Positions 8,080 to 13,781 of a stretch of 13,781 nucleotides of DNA are shown here, one piece after another; position 1 is the stretch's first letter, and each line of letters starts with the position of its first letter. A model generated the notes under the pieces. That model was not told the origin of the DNA. It was given only the letters and a program-made list of their open reading frames with translations, and did not search any database. The translations under genes and the position numbers were made by a program. The stretch spans positions 1-13,781 of the forward strand of contig CAZFWP010000052.1 of NCBI GenBank assembly GCA_964522805.1, read 5' to 3'. Origin of the DNA: CAZBYL01 sp964522805 (GTDB taxonomy: Bacteria > Synergistota > Synergistia > Synergistales > Synergistaceae).

Positions 8080-9183
8080 ATGAACAGCAATATTGTGCTT
8101 GTAGCCGGTGGGACGGGCGGGCATATCTGGCCTGCAGTTTCCTTCGGCAAGTGGATAGAAAATAATAAAGAGGGTGTCAATGTTAACTACATTTGTGGTT
8201 CGCGCCCTCTTGAGGCGGAAATATATAAATCAGCGGGGATTGTGCCTTTTGTGTTGGAGATGGATGGTTCTCCGCTTTCGGGGCGCTCCTGGGGGCAGCG
8301 TCTTGGACGTCTGCGCTCCCTCTTTTCTTCCTTTATAAGAGCACGCGGGTTCCTAAAAAAGAAGCAGCCTTGCGGGTGCGTTCTTTTCGCAGGCTATGTG
8401 TCTTTTCCAATGATTATGGCATGTAAATCCATGGGAATCCCTTTGGTTTTACATGAACAAAATGCTTATGCCGGCAAGGTTACGCGTATTGCGGCATGGC
8501 TGGGAATTAAAATCTTCACCGGTTGGGACAGCTGTCAAGCTTTAGCGAAGAGTGATTACCAGGCGGTTGGTGTGCCTGTTAGAGATTTTTTGAAACACAG
8601 CCCCAAAGAGGCTTGGGCAAAATTGAATGTCCCAGCTGACTTTCCAAATTCCCCAAGGGTTGTGGTCATGACGGGTTCTTTGGGCAGTCAGTCAATAAAG
8701 GAACTGATCGTAAAAGCAGCAGATGACGAGGCGTTTAAAGGTTGGACGTTTGTACTTCCTGCGCTTTCAGACTCTGTAGTTAAAATAAGAGACAATGTGT
8801 TCCTCTTACCTAAGATTTGGGATGCCTCTTTGCTTTTCGGCGTAGCCGACATGGCTGTAGTGAGAGCGGGAGGTTCAACACTGACAGAAGTGGGCACATT
8901 GGGGATTCCGGCAGTGATCATTCCTTGGAGGGGCGCTGCTGACGACCATCAGCGCTACAATGCCGCAGAATATGTAAAAAACAACATTGGAATTGTTGCT
9001 GATGATAATCAAAATTATGATAGCTTTAAGGATAAACTTTTGGAGCTCTACAGAACGAACAGGCAAAATGAGCAAAAATGTACGAATAAGTTGTACAATA
9101 ATGTCAGTATAATTTGTGAAGATTTCTGGTTAGCACTCTCGCCTGAATTTGAAAGGAGCGCTTGTTGTGGCACTAAGCAGTGA
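8080..9183 (+). CDS. murG: UDP-GlcNAc:lipid I N-acetylglucosaminyltransferase MurG (lipid II synthase)
   Basis: GT28-family, GT-B-fold enzyme at the inner face of the membrane that adds GlcNAc to lipid I. The 367-residue product has the N-terminal glycine loop AGGTGGHIWPA (9-19), the membrane-association region around GRSWGQRLGRL (68-78), a second glycine-rich segment at FAGYVSFP (103-110), and HEQNAYAGKVTRI (125-137). The C-terminal donor domain has TGSLGSQS (198-205), VVRAGGSTLTEVGTLGIPAV (260-279) and DDHQRYNA (288-295), matching the UDP-GlcNAc site. Against the usual HEQN..PG..NR and GGSxGA motifs, the Pro, Asn and Ala positions are substituted, so it is a somewhat divergent member. Start ATG 8080 directly follows the ftsW stop, with GGAGG at 8067-8071. 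Its last 17 bases overlap murC. Confidence 0.95.
   Translation: MNSNIVLVAGGTGGHIWPAVSFGKWIENNKEGVNVNYICGSRPLEAEIYKSAGIVPFVLEMDGSPLSGRSWGQRLGRLRSLFSSFIRARGFLKKKQPCGCVLFAGYVSFPMIMACKSMGIPLVLHEQNAYAGKVTRIAAWLGIKIFTGWDSCQALAKSDYQAVGVPVRDFLKHSPKEAWAKLNVPADFPNSPRVVVMTGSLGSQSIKELIVKAADDEAFKGWTFVLPALSDSVVKIRDNVFLLPKIWDASLLFGVADMAVVRAGGSTLTEVGTLGIPAVIIPWRGAADDHQRYNAAEYVKNNIGIVADDNQNYDSFKDKLLELYRTNRQNEQKCTNKLYNNVSIICEDFWLALSPEFERSACCGTKQ
9152..9158 (+). promoter_or_regulatory. Ribosome binding site that fixes the murC start
   Basis: AAAGGAG lies inside the end of murG and ends 8 bases before GTG 9167. An upstream in-frame TTG at 9149 directly abuts this site and cannot use it, so GTG 9167 is the supported murC start. 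Confidence 0.75.
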
Positions 9184-10597
9184 TATAGATCTCAAGACGA
9201 AAAGCATACACCTTATGGGTATTGGAGGAGCCGGAATGAGCGGCTTGGCGATACTCCTTAATCAGATAGGAGCAAAAGTTTCCGGGTGCGATATTTTGAC
9301 GACCTCCTATATGAAAGAGCTGAAGAAAAATAATGTCCCCATTGCTATGCCCCATGACGCTAAACATATCGACGAGTTTATGCCTGATATCTTGGTGTAT
9401 TCAAGCGCTATTCCCACAGATCACCCTGAGATTCTCAAAGCGTGGCAAAATGGGATATCCGTGGCTAGAAGGGCTGAGGTTTTAAGTTTGATCTTCAATG
9501 CCAGACGTGGCGTAGGCGTTGCCGGAACTCACGGCAAAACTACCACATCGTCAATGATTTCACTGATAGCGGAAATGTCCGGAGCTGACCCCACAATCGC
9601 CATTGGAGGCGAAATCTCTGATATCGGTACCAATGCCAAGTTGGGCAGGAGTGACTATATGGTTGCCGAGCTTGATGAAAGCGATCGTTCATTCGTCTAT
9701 TTTCACCCCGAAATAGCCATAATTACCAATATAGACTGGGATCACCGTGATCATTACATGACCTTTAAATCGGTTACCGATGCTTTTGCGGAATTCCTCT
9801 CCAATATAAAAGAAAACGGCAAGGTAATTCTTTGCATGGAAGATGCGGGTATAAATACTTTACGTACTGAATACGGTATCGACAAAGAGTTTGTCACTTA
9901 CGGCTGGGGAACCGGATGGGATTGGGGGGCTACAGAAGTAGTCCATAATGTCGGCGGGGGTGCCTCATACACATTAAATCATAAAGGCAAGCCTGTCGGG
10001 CGCATTAATCTAGCTGTGTCAGGAGAGCACAATGTGCTCAATTCTCTGGCTGCATGCGCAGCTTCCGTTGATATGGGTGTTTCTCTGGAAGATATCAAAA
10101 AGGCACTGGCTATTTTCAGCGGTGCTAAGCGCAGGCTGCAAAAGACTGGTGTTGTTGGTGATATCTTAATCTATGATGACTATGGACATCACCCGAACGA
10201 AATATACGCGACCCTTAGCACTGTGCGTAAAATATTTCCCGCAAGGAGACTGGTAGCGGTGTTTCAGCCTCACCGGTTCAGCCGCACGGCTGCTCTTTAT
10301 AAAGAGTTTGCCGAGGCTTTGTCTTTTGCGGATAGGGCATTCATTCTGCCTATCTATGGTTCCGACGAGATGCCTATCGAAGGTGTCTCTTCGAAACTTA
10401 TTTTCGACGCGGCTTCGGAGGATACCAGATCACACTACGAACTGTCTGGTGATTTTGATGATCTTGTAAAGTCCGTTTGTCAAACTGCGCGTAACGGGGA
10501 TATTATTCTTACTGTCGGTGCCGGGAGTGTCGGCGCGCTTGGAAGAAAGATTTATGATACCTTGAAAGAGATGCATTCCCACACGGAGAAGGTTTAG
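9167..10597 (+). CDS. murC: UDP-N-acetylmuramate--L-alanine ligase MurC
   Basis: Cytoplasmic Mur ligase adding L-alanine, the first stem residue, to UDP-MurNAc. From GTG 9167 the product has 476 residues. The N-terminal domain has HLMGIGGAGMSGLA (15-28) and the MurC-typical VYSSAIP (77-83). The ATPase domain has P-loop GTHGKT (120-125), with the His that is characteristic of MurC, and AELDESD (167-173). The C-terminal domain has GAKRR (319-323), DDYGHHPNE (337-345), FQPHRFSRT (366-374) and GAGS (451-454). All expected motifs are present and the length is normal. The start overlaps the murG end by 17 bases, and murB begins one base past the stop. A start at TTG 9149 would add six residues. Confidence 0.96.
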   Translation: MALSSDIDLKTKSIHLMGIGGAGMSGLAILLNQIGAKVSGCDILTTSYMKELKKNNVPIAMPHDAKHIDEFMPDILVYSSAIPTDHPEILKAWQNGISVARRAEVLSLIFNARRGVGVAGTHGKTTTSSMISLIAEMSGADPTIAIGGEISDIGTNAKLGRSDYMVAELDESDRSFVYFHPEIAIITNIDWDHRDHYMTFKSVTDAFAEFLSNIKENGKVILCMEDAGINTLRTEYGIDKEFVTYGWGTGWDWGATEVVHNVGGGASYTLNHKGKPVGRINLAVSGEHNVLNSLAACAASVDMGVSLEDIKKALAIFSGAKRRLQKTGVVGDILIYDDYGHHPNEIYATLSTVRKIFPARRLVAVFQPHRFSRTAALYKEFAEALSFADRAFILPIYGSDEMPIEGVSSKLIFDAASEDTRSHYELSGDFDDLVKSVCQTARNGDIILTVGAGSVGALGRKIYDTLKEMHSHTEKV

Positions 10598-10598
10598 G

Positions 10599-11486
10599 TT
10601 GCTTAACGATTATCCTCTAAAAAAACTTAATACCTGGGGTGTCGGCGGCAGCTGTTCAAAGTTTTTGGTGCCGGAGTCCTCTGCCGAGGCGGCGCTTTAC
10701 ATCTCGAGGGCGTTTGAAAGCGGAGAAAAGGTCTACGTTCTTGGCGGAGGCTCAAATGTTTTAATCAGTGACAGAAAGCTAGATGGACTGCTGATACATA
10801 CAGCCGGACTTTGCGTTTTTAATATTAACAGAGAGTCAAGTACTGGTGCTACAGAAATCGAAATCGGCGGCGGTGTTGACGTAAGAAAACTTTTGGCTTT
10901 TGCGATAAAAAACAGGCTGGGCGGGCTAGAGTTTCTCACGGGAATTCCCGGCACGGTTGGTGTTGCTCTCTGGGGCAATGCAGGAGATTCTGGAGAGAGT
11001 TTTGCTCCTTATGTAAAATTTGCAGAGACAATTGAAAAAGACGGAAGCCTCAAGTTGATGCGAGGAGACGAGCTTTCGTGGCTCTATCGAACCTCCCCAT
11101 GGAAAGATACTGAATCACTTTTGATGACAAAATGTATAATTGTATTAAAAGATTCAGATTACGGGGATATTTTAAGCCGCATAAGCCACTTTTCGCATCT
11201 GAAGAAGGGGCAGCCTCTCGGCAAAAAAACAGCAGGCTGTGTATTTAAAAACCCTTCCGAAACGAGTGCCGGTAAATTATTGGAGCAATCAGGCTGTAAG
11301 GAGTTGCGTGTTGGAGACGCAGTTGTCTCACGGCATCATGCTAATTTTATAGAGAACACGGGCAGTGCCAAGGCCGATGATATATATAAATTATGCGAGT
11401 TATGCCGAAAAAGGGTGCTGGCCCACTATAGTATAGAACTAGAATACGAGGTTCGTATGTTTGGTGACTTTGAAGAGAAAGACTAG
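10599..11486 (+). CDS. murB: UDP-N-acetylenolpyruvoylglucosamine reductase MurB (S. aureus-type)
   Basis: FAD-containing, NADPH-dependent reductase converting UDP-GlcNAc-enolpyruvate to UDP-MurNAc. The 295-residue product has the FAD-binding segment YVLGGGSNVL (46-55), GIPGTVGVALWGNAG (115-129), YRTSPWK (163-169), TAGCVFKNPS (211-220) and a C-terminal EVR (284-286). The offsets Arg164, residue 214 and Glu284 reproduce those of Arg188, Ser238 and Glu308 in S. aureus MurB (each shifted by 24), so this is the shorter type II enzyme. The proton-donor position, usually Ser, is Cys214. The start is TTG 10599, one base past the murC stop, with GGAGAAGG at 10585-10592. The 3' end overlaps ftsQ by 26 bases. 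Confidence 0.95.
   Translation: MLNDYPLKKLNTWGVGGSCSKFLVPESSAEAALYISRAFESGEKVYVLGGGSNVLISDRKLDGLLIHTAGLCVFNINRESSTGATEIEIGGGVDVRKLLAFAIKNRLGGLEFLTGIPGTVGVALWGNAGDSGESFAPYVKFAETIEKDGSLKLMRGDELSWLYRTSPWKDTESLLMTKCIIVLKDSDYGDILSRISHFSHLKKGQPLGKKTAGCVFKNPSETSAGKLLEQSGCKELRVGDAVVSRHHANFIENTGSAKADDIYKLCELCRKRVLAHYSIELEYEVRMFGDFEEKD
11448..11451 (+). promoter_or_regulatory. Weak ribosome binding site for ftsQ
   Basis: GAGG inside the end of murB ends 9 bases before TTG 11461 and 12 bases before GTG 11464. It is the only reasonable site near the ftsQ start. The next in-frame ATG codons fall inside the membrane segment and are unlikely starts. Confidence 0.45.
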
Positions 11487-12270
11487 AAAAAAGCTTAAAT
11501 TTTGGGGAATAGTGCTTATTATGATGCTGGGAGTCCTTGTCGCAATTGAAAGCCGTTATGCTATATTTCGTATTAACGACATTCAGATCAGTGCGAACAG
11601 GATTGTACCTGATAATGCAATGTGGGGCATTACCACCGGTACAGAGGAAAAATTCTGGCCGGTTTACTGGATTGTAAGGGCAAAGCACGAAAGGTTGATA
11701 GAGGCTTATTTCCCCGTGGATATTACGATTAGGTTAGTTGGTTGGGGAAAGTTTTACGTCGATTGCGTGCCGATTGTTCCTGCGTATAAAATGTATTGGG
11801 GAGGAAAATATTGGTATGTATCTCCTTCAGGTAAAGTATGGCTGGCGACATTGGGCGAGAATAAATATATAGCTAGCGACAAGGCAGAAAAAATACCTGT
11901 CCTTTCATGGAGCAGCGACCGTCCTTCACCGGTGGACCTTTCAGTTCGCCGCGGCAATATTATGCCATCTAGTCTCCCTGTGACGAGAGTTAAAAAGTGG
12001 TATGAGAACATTGAACTTTTGGGCTGGAATAACCATGTCAAGTTCGTAAAAGCCGAAATCAGAGAGGGTTCTCCTGTGGTAAAACTGGTCTTTTCGAGAC
12101 CTGACGGGGGAAACGGTACGGAGATAATGTTTGCAGATGAGCCGCTCCATTGGCATGAAGCTGGTCTTGCAGTAAAAAAACTTTATCCAGACTTAACAAA
12201 AGTTTCTCAAGAAATATTTATCGATACGACATATAAAGATAAAATTCTTGTGAAAAATAAGGTACAATAA
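11461..12270 (+). CDS. ftsQ: Divergent cell division protein FtsQ/DivIB
   Basis: Predicted bitopic divisome scaffold of the FtsQ/DivIB family, which links FtsL/FtsB with the FtsW-FtsI synthase. The 269-residue product has a very basic cytoplasmic N-terminus (KRKTRKKLK, 5-13) and one membrane segment at about 14-30. A POTRA-like stretch follows at about 34-104 (FRINDIQISANRIVPDN, then FPVDITIRLV). Next is the FtsQ-type segment KYWYVSPSGKVW (116-127) and a beta-rich end with IDTTYKDKILVK (254-265), resembling the family's closing strands. Sequence motifs in this family are weak, so the call rests on topology, these patterns and position between murB and ftsA. The start is uncertain: TTG 11461 is used, GTG 11464 is equally possible, and both overlap the last 26 bases of murB. 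A 39-base gap precedes ftsA. Confidence 0.8.
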   Translation: MVTLKRKTRKKLKFWGIVLIMMLGVLVAIESRYAIFRINDIQISANRIVPDNAMWGITTGTEEKFWPVYWIVRAKHERLIEAYFPVDITIRLVGWGKFYVDCVPIVPAYKMYWGGKYWYVSPSGKVWLATLGENKYIASDKAEKIPVLSWSSDRPSPVDLSVRRGNIMPSSLPVTRVKKWYENIELLGWNNHVKFVKAEIREGSPVVKLVFSRPDGGNGTEIMFADEPLHWHEAGLAVKKLYPDLTKVSQEIFIDTTYKDKILVKNKVQ

Positions 12271-12283
12271 ACACACTATTATA

Positions 12284-12293
12284 TCTCATGAGA
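12284..12293. repeat. 10-bp perfect palindrome upstream of ftsA
   Basis: TCTCATGAGA is a perfect inverted repeat in the largest intergenic gap of the window (12271-12309) and directly abuts the ftsA ribosome site. It could be an operator half-site, a small RNA structure or chance. No function is claimed. Confidence 0.4.
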
Positions 12294-12301
12294 AGAGGGG
12301 G
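12294..12301 (+). promoter_or_regulatory. Ribosome binding site for the ftsA TTG start
   Basis: AGAGGGGG ends 8 bases before TTG 12310. No ATG or GTG is suitably placed, so the strong site supports the TTG start. Confidence 0.7.
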
Positions 12302-12309
12302 CTATTTTC

Positions 12310-13665
12310 TTGTTTAAGAAAGCCTCAAGTTATGTGGCGGATAATGAACCTGAACTCTTGGCTGGCCTTGATTTGGGAACAAGCAAGGTAACAGTTGTGG
12401 TTGCGGAAAGAGAAAGCGATGGTGAAAGCGCGCAAATTATCGGAGTCGGACAGGCTCCTTCTAACGGAATCAGAAAAGGGCTGATCGTAAATTTGGATCA
12501 AGCTGTTAAATCTGTGCGCCAAGCCGTAAGTGACGCTCAGAATATGGTTGGGCAGGATATTAACGAAGTAACGGTATCTTTTGGCGGCGGTGACGTGACC
12601 AACATTCGTTCAAAAGGAATGGTTTCTCTCGGAAGAAGTCCAAGACCCGTTATGCAGCTTGACATTGAACGTGTTATTGAAGCGGCGCAGGCAGATGTTT
12701 CAGTTCCGGCAAACCAGAGTATTCTTCACACCATTCCGGTAGAATACTCCCTTGACGGCAACATCGGCATAGATGACCCATTGGGCATGACTGCGATGAG
12801 ACTTGATATACAGCTGCAGAGCATCATAGTACCAACCGCCACCATACAAAACGTAATGAATTGCGTGGATAAGGCCGGCTTGGATGTTGCCGGACTGGTG
12901 ATAAAACCGCTATCTGCAGCCCTTGGGGTACTCTCTCCGGAAGATGCATTGGCGGGAGCGGTTGCGATTGATATGGGCGGGGGCACAACCTCTGTAGCGG
13001 TTTTTTCTGATGGACGGCCTAAACATTTGGGGCTGCTTTCCGTTGGGGGAGATCACATCACCAATGATGTCGGCAGCGTGCTTAAACTGCCGCTAAATAA
13101 AGCAGAAGAGATAAAAAAACAAATCTCTGTCTTCACCCCTCCCGAAGATCCCGATGAGACTGTCGATTTTGTCTACAACTCGAGGAACTATTCTGTTTCC
13201 AGAATGGATCTGCACGAAATAATCAGATGCCGGCTTGAAGAACTGTGTGACACGTTGATTCGTCCGGAGATTAAAGCAGCGGGAATCAGCATGCTGCCAG
13301 CAGGTATAATCATCACCGGCGGAGTATCCAGAACAGAAGGACTGGACGCCCTTTTGCTCGATATGATGGATCTTCCTGCCAGGGCGGCAGCGCCGCTTGA
13401 CGCCAACCGCATGCCCCCCGGGAGAAACACGCAGGAATATTCCTCCGCAGCGGGTATTATCAGGTATGTACTGGAAAAAGAGAGATATCCTCTTCGCTAT
13501 CTCGATAACCAGATGATCGCCAAAAGCATGTCAGATAATTTGAGCCGACCTATTGTCCGTGAAGGAATCATTTCAATCGGCGGCAAAAATAATTCTGACG
13601 GCACTTCAGGCAAACGCTTGGATATTGTTGACAGCATAAAGGGAATATTTAAGGAACTGTTTTAA
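12310..13665 (+). CDS. ftsA: Cell division protein FtsA, actin-like membrane tether for FtsZ
   Basis: Actin/Hsp70-fold ATPase that polymerises at the membrane and anchors FtsZ filaments. The 451-residue product has the phosphate-1 motif GLDLGTSKV (19-27) and the FtsA-specific 1C (SHS2) subdomain, about residues 85-165, ending in DDPLGM. The phosphate-2 motif is AIDMGGGTTSVAVF (219-232) and the adenosine motif is IITGGVSRTEGL (334-345). It ends in a short amphipathic segment (RLDIVDSIKGIFKELF, 436-451) suited to membrane binding, preceded by a Gly/Ser/Asn-rich linker. These features separate it from MreB and DnaK. The start is TTG 12310 with a strong ribosome site. ftsZ follows after 33 bases, the usual ftsA-ftsZ pairing. 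Confidence 0.96.
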   Translation: MFKKASSYVADNEPELLAGLDLGTSKVTVVVAERESDGESAQIIGVGQAPSNGIRKGLIVNLDQAVKSVRQAVSDAQNMVGQDINEVTVSFGGGDVTNIRSKGMVSLGRSPRPVMQLDIERVIEAAQADVSVPANQSILHTIPVEYSLDGNIGIDDPLGMTAMRLDIQLQSIIVPTATIQNVMNCVDKAGLDVAGLVIKPLSAALGVLSPEDALAGAVAIDMGGGTTSVAVFSDGRPKHLGLLSVGGDHITNDVGSVLKLPLNKAEEIKKQISVFTPPEDPDETVDFVYNSRNYSVSRMDLHEIIRCRLEELCDTLIRPEIKAAGISMLPAGIIITGGVSRTEGLDALLLDMMDLPARAAAPLDANRMPPGRNTQEYSSAAGIIRYVLEKERYPLRYLDNQMIAKSMSDNLSRPIVREGIISIGGKNNSDGTSGKRLDIVDSIKGIFKELF

Positions 13666-13685
13666 TTAAATCCTCACATGTAATC

Positions 13686-13691
13686 AGGAGG
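13686..13691 (+). promoter_or_regulatory. Consensus Shine-Dalgarno site of ftsZ
   Basis: AGGAGG, a perfect consensus, ends 7 bases before ATG 13699. It is the best ribosome site in the window, in keeping with the higher FtsZ level cells need relative to FtsA. Confidence 0.85.
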
Positions 13692-13698
13692 CGTTATT

Positions 13699-13781
13699 AT
13701 GAGCGATGTATCAGAAATTTTTCAGCTTGATAAATCAAACTATCCCACAAGAGAAGTAATTAAGGTCGTTGGTGTCGGGGG
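13699..13781 (+). CDS. ftsZ: Cell division protein FtsZ, N-terminal fragment (cut by window end)
   Basis: Tubulin-like GTPase that forms the division ring. Only 27 codons and two bases are visible. They encode a short, variable N-terminal tail and then REVIKVVGVG, the first beta strand and the start of the glycine-rich nucleotide-binding loop (VIGVGGGG in most FtsZ). This stretch, the ATG with a perfect Shine-Dalgarno site and the place right after ftsA make the call safe. The T7 GTPase loop and C-terminal FtsA-binding peptide lie outside the window. Confidence 0.93.
   Translation, partial: MSDVSEIFQLDKSNYPTREVIKVVGVG

Noticed and set aside
9079..9113. Possible promoter inside the end of murG: TTGTAC at 9091-9096, perfect TATAAT at 9108-9113, and an inverted repeat TGTAC/GTACA at 9079-9097
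   Set aside because: The spacer is only 11 bases, no -35-like hexamer sits at 16-18 bases, and the inverted repeat has five-base arms. It is likely chance in an AT-rich gene end, though an independent murC promoter is not excluded.
9149..9166. TTG 9149 as the murC start
   Set aside because: It abuts the AAAGGAG site, which is spaced for GTG 9167; the extra six residues match nothing typical of MurC.
12248..12268. Promoter at the end of ftsQ (TTGTGA and TACAAT)
   Set aside because: The spacer is only 9 bases, which is not workable for a sigma-70-type promoter.
13671..13691. Hairpin hiding the ftsZ ribosome site (CCTC at 13672-13675 against GAGG at 13688-13691)
   Set aside because: A four-base stem with a 12-base loop is too weak to be meaningful.
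40..13781. A novel defence, mobile or otherwise undescribed system
   Set aside because: Every gene is a recognised dcw member with normal length and motifs; no repeats, integrase, transposase or foreign-looking segment is visible.

Overview
The window is one strand-uniform, tightly packed division and cell wall (dcw) gene cluster. All genes lie on the + strand, and order and signature motifs identify every one: 'ftsI (5' end missing) - murE - murF - mraY - murD - ftsW - murG - murC - murB - ftsQ - ftsA - ftsZ (3' end cut by the window). I found no RNA genes, mobile elements, CRISPR arrays, clear terminators or convincing internal promoters. No gene-free stretch exceeds 39 bases.

Bases 1-39 are not genomic. 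Bases 7-39 match the 33-base Illumina TruSeq read-1 adapter, and bases 1-6 match the tail of an i5 index. The window therefore starts at a contig end with untrimmed adapter, and this is why the ftsI product lacks its cytoplasmic tail and most or all of its membrane anchor.

Layout: 42-1652 division transpeptidase; 1677-4585 the meso-diaminopimelate- and D-Ala-D-Ala-adding ligases; 4575-5540 lipid I synthase; 5578-6945 D-Glu ligase; 6949-8079 septal SEDS glycosyltransferase; 8080-9183 lipid II synthase; 9167-11486 L-Ala ligase and UDP-MurNAc-forming reductase; 11461-12270 a divergent FtsQ/DivIB; 12310-13665 FtsA; 13699 to the end, the first 27 codons of FtsZ. Junctions run from a 26-base overlap to a 39-base gap, consistent with one translationally coupled transcript. 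Together the genes make UDP-MurNAc (MurB), add the pentapeptide (MurC, MurD, MurE, MurF), load it on the lipid carrier (MraY, MurG), polymerise and cross-link it at the septum (FtsW, FtsI), and supply the divisome core (FtsQ, FtsA, FtsZ).

Organism: a bacterium with meso-DAP-type peptidoglycan is predicted from the DNPR motif in MurE. The order murD-ftsW-murG-murC is the Gram-negative one. A MurB whose catalytic residues match the S. aureus-type enzyme sits directly before ftsQ, and no ddl gene lies between them. Moderate GC, strong purine-rich ribosome sites and many GTG/TTG starts fit an anaerobic diderm such as Synergistota, but that placement is an inference from gene order and sequence feel, not a search. 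I see no novel system here. The points worth attention are the adapter contamination, some active-site substitutions, the divergent FtsQ and the start-codon usage.
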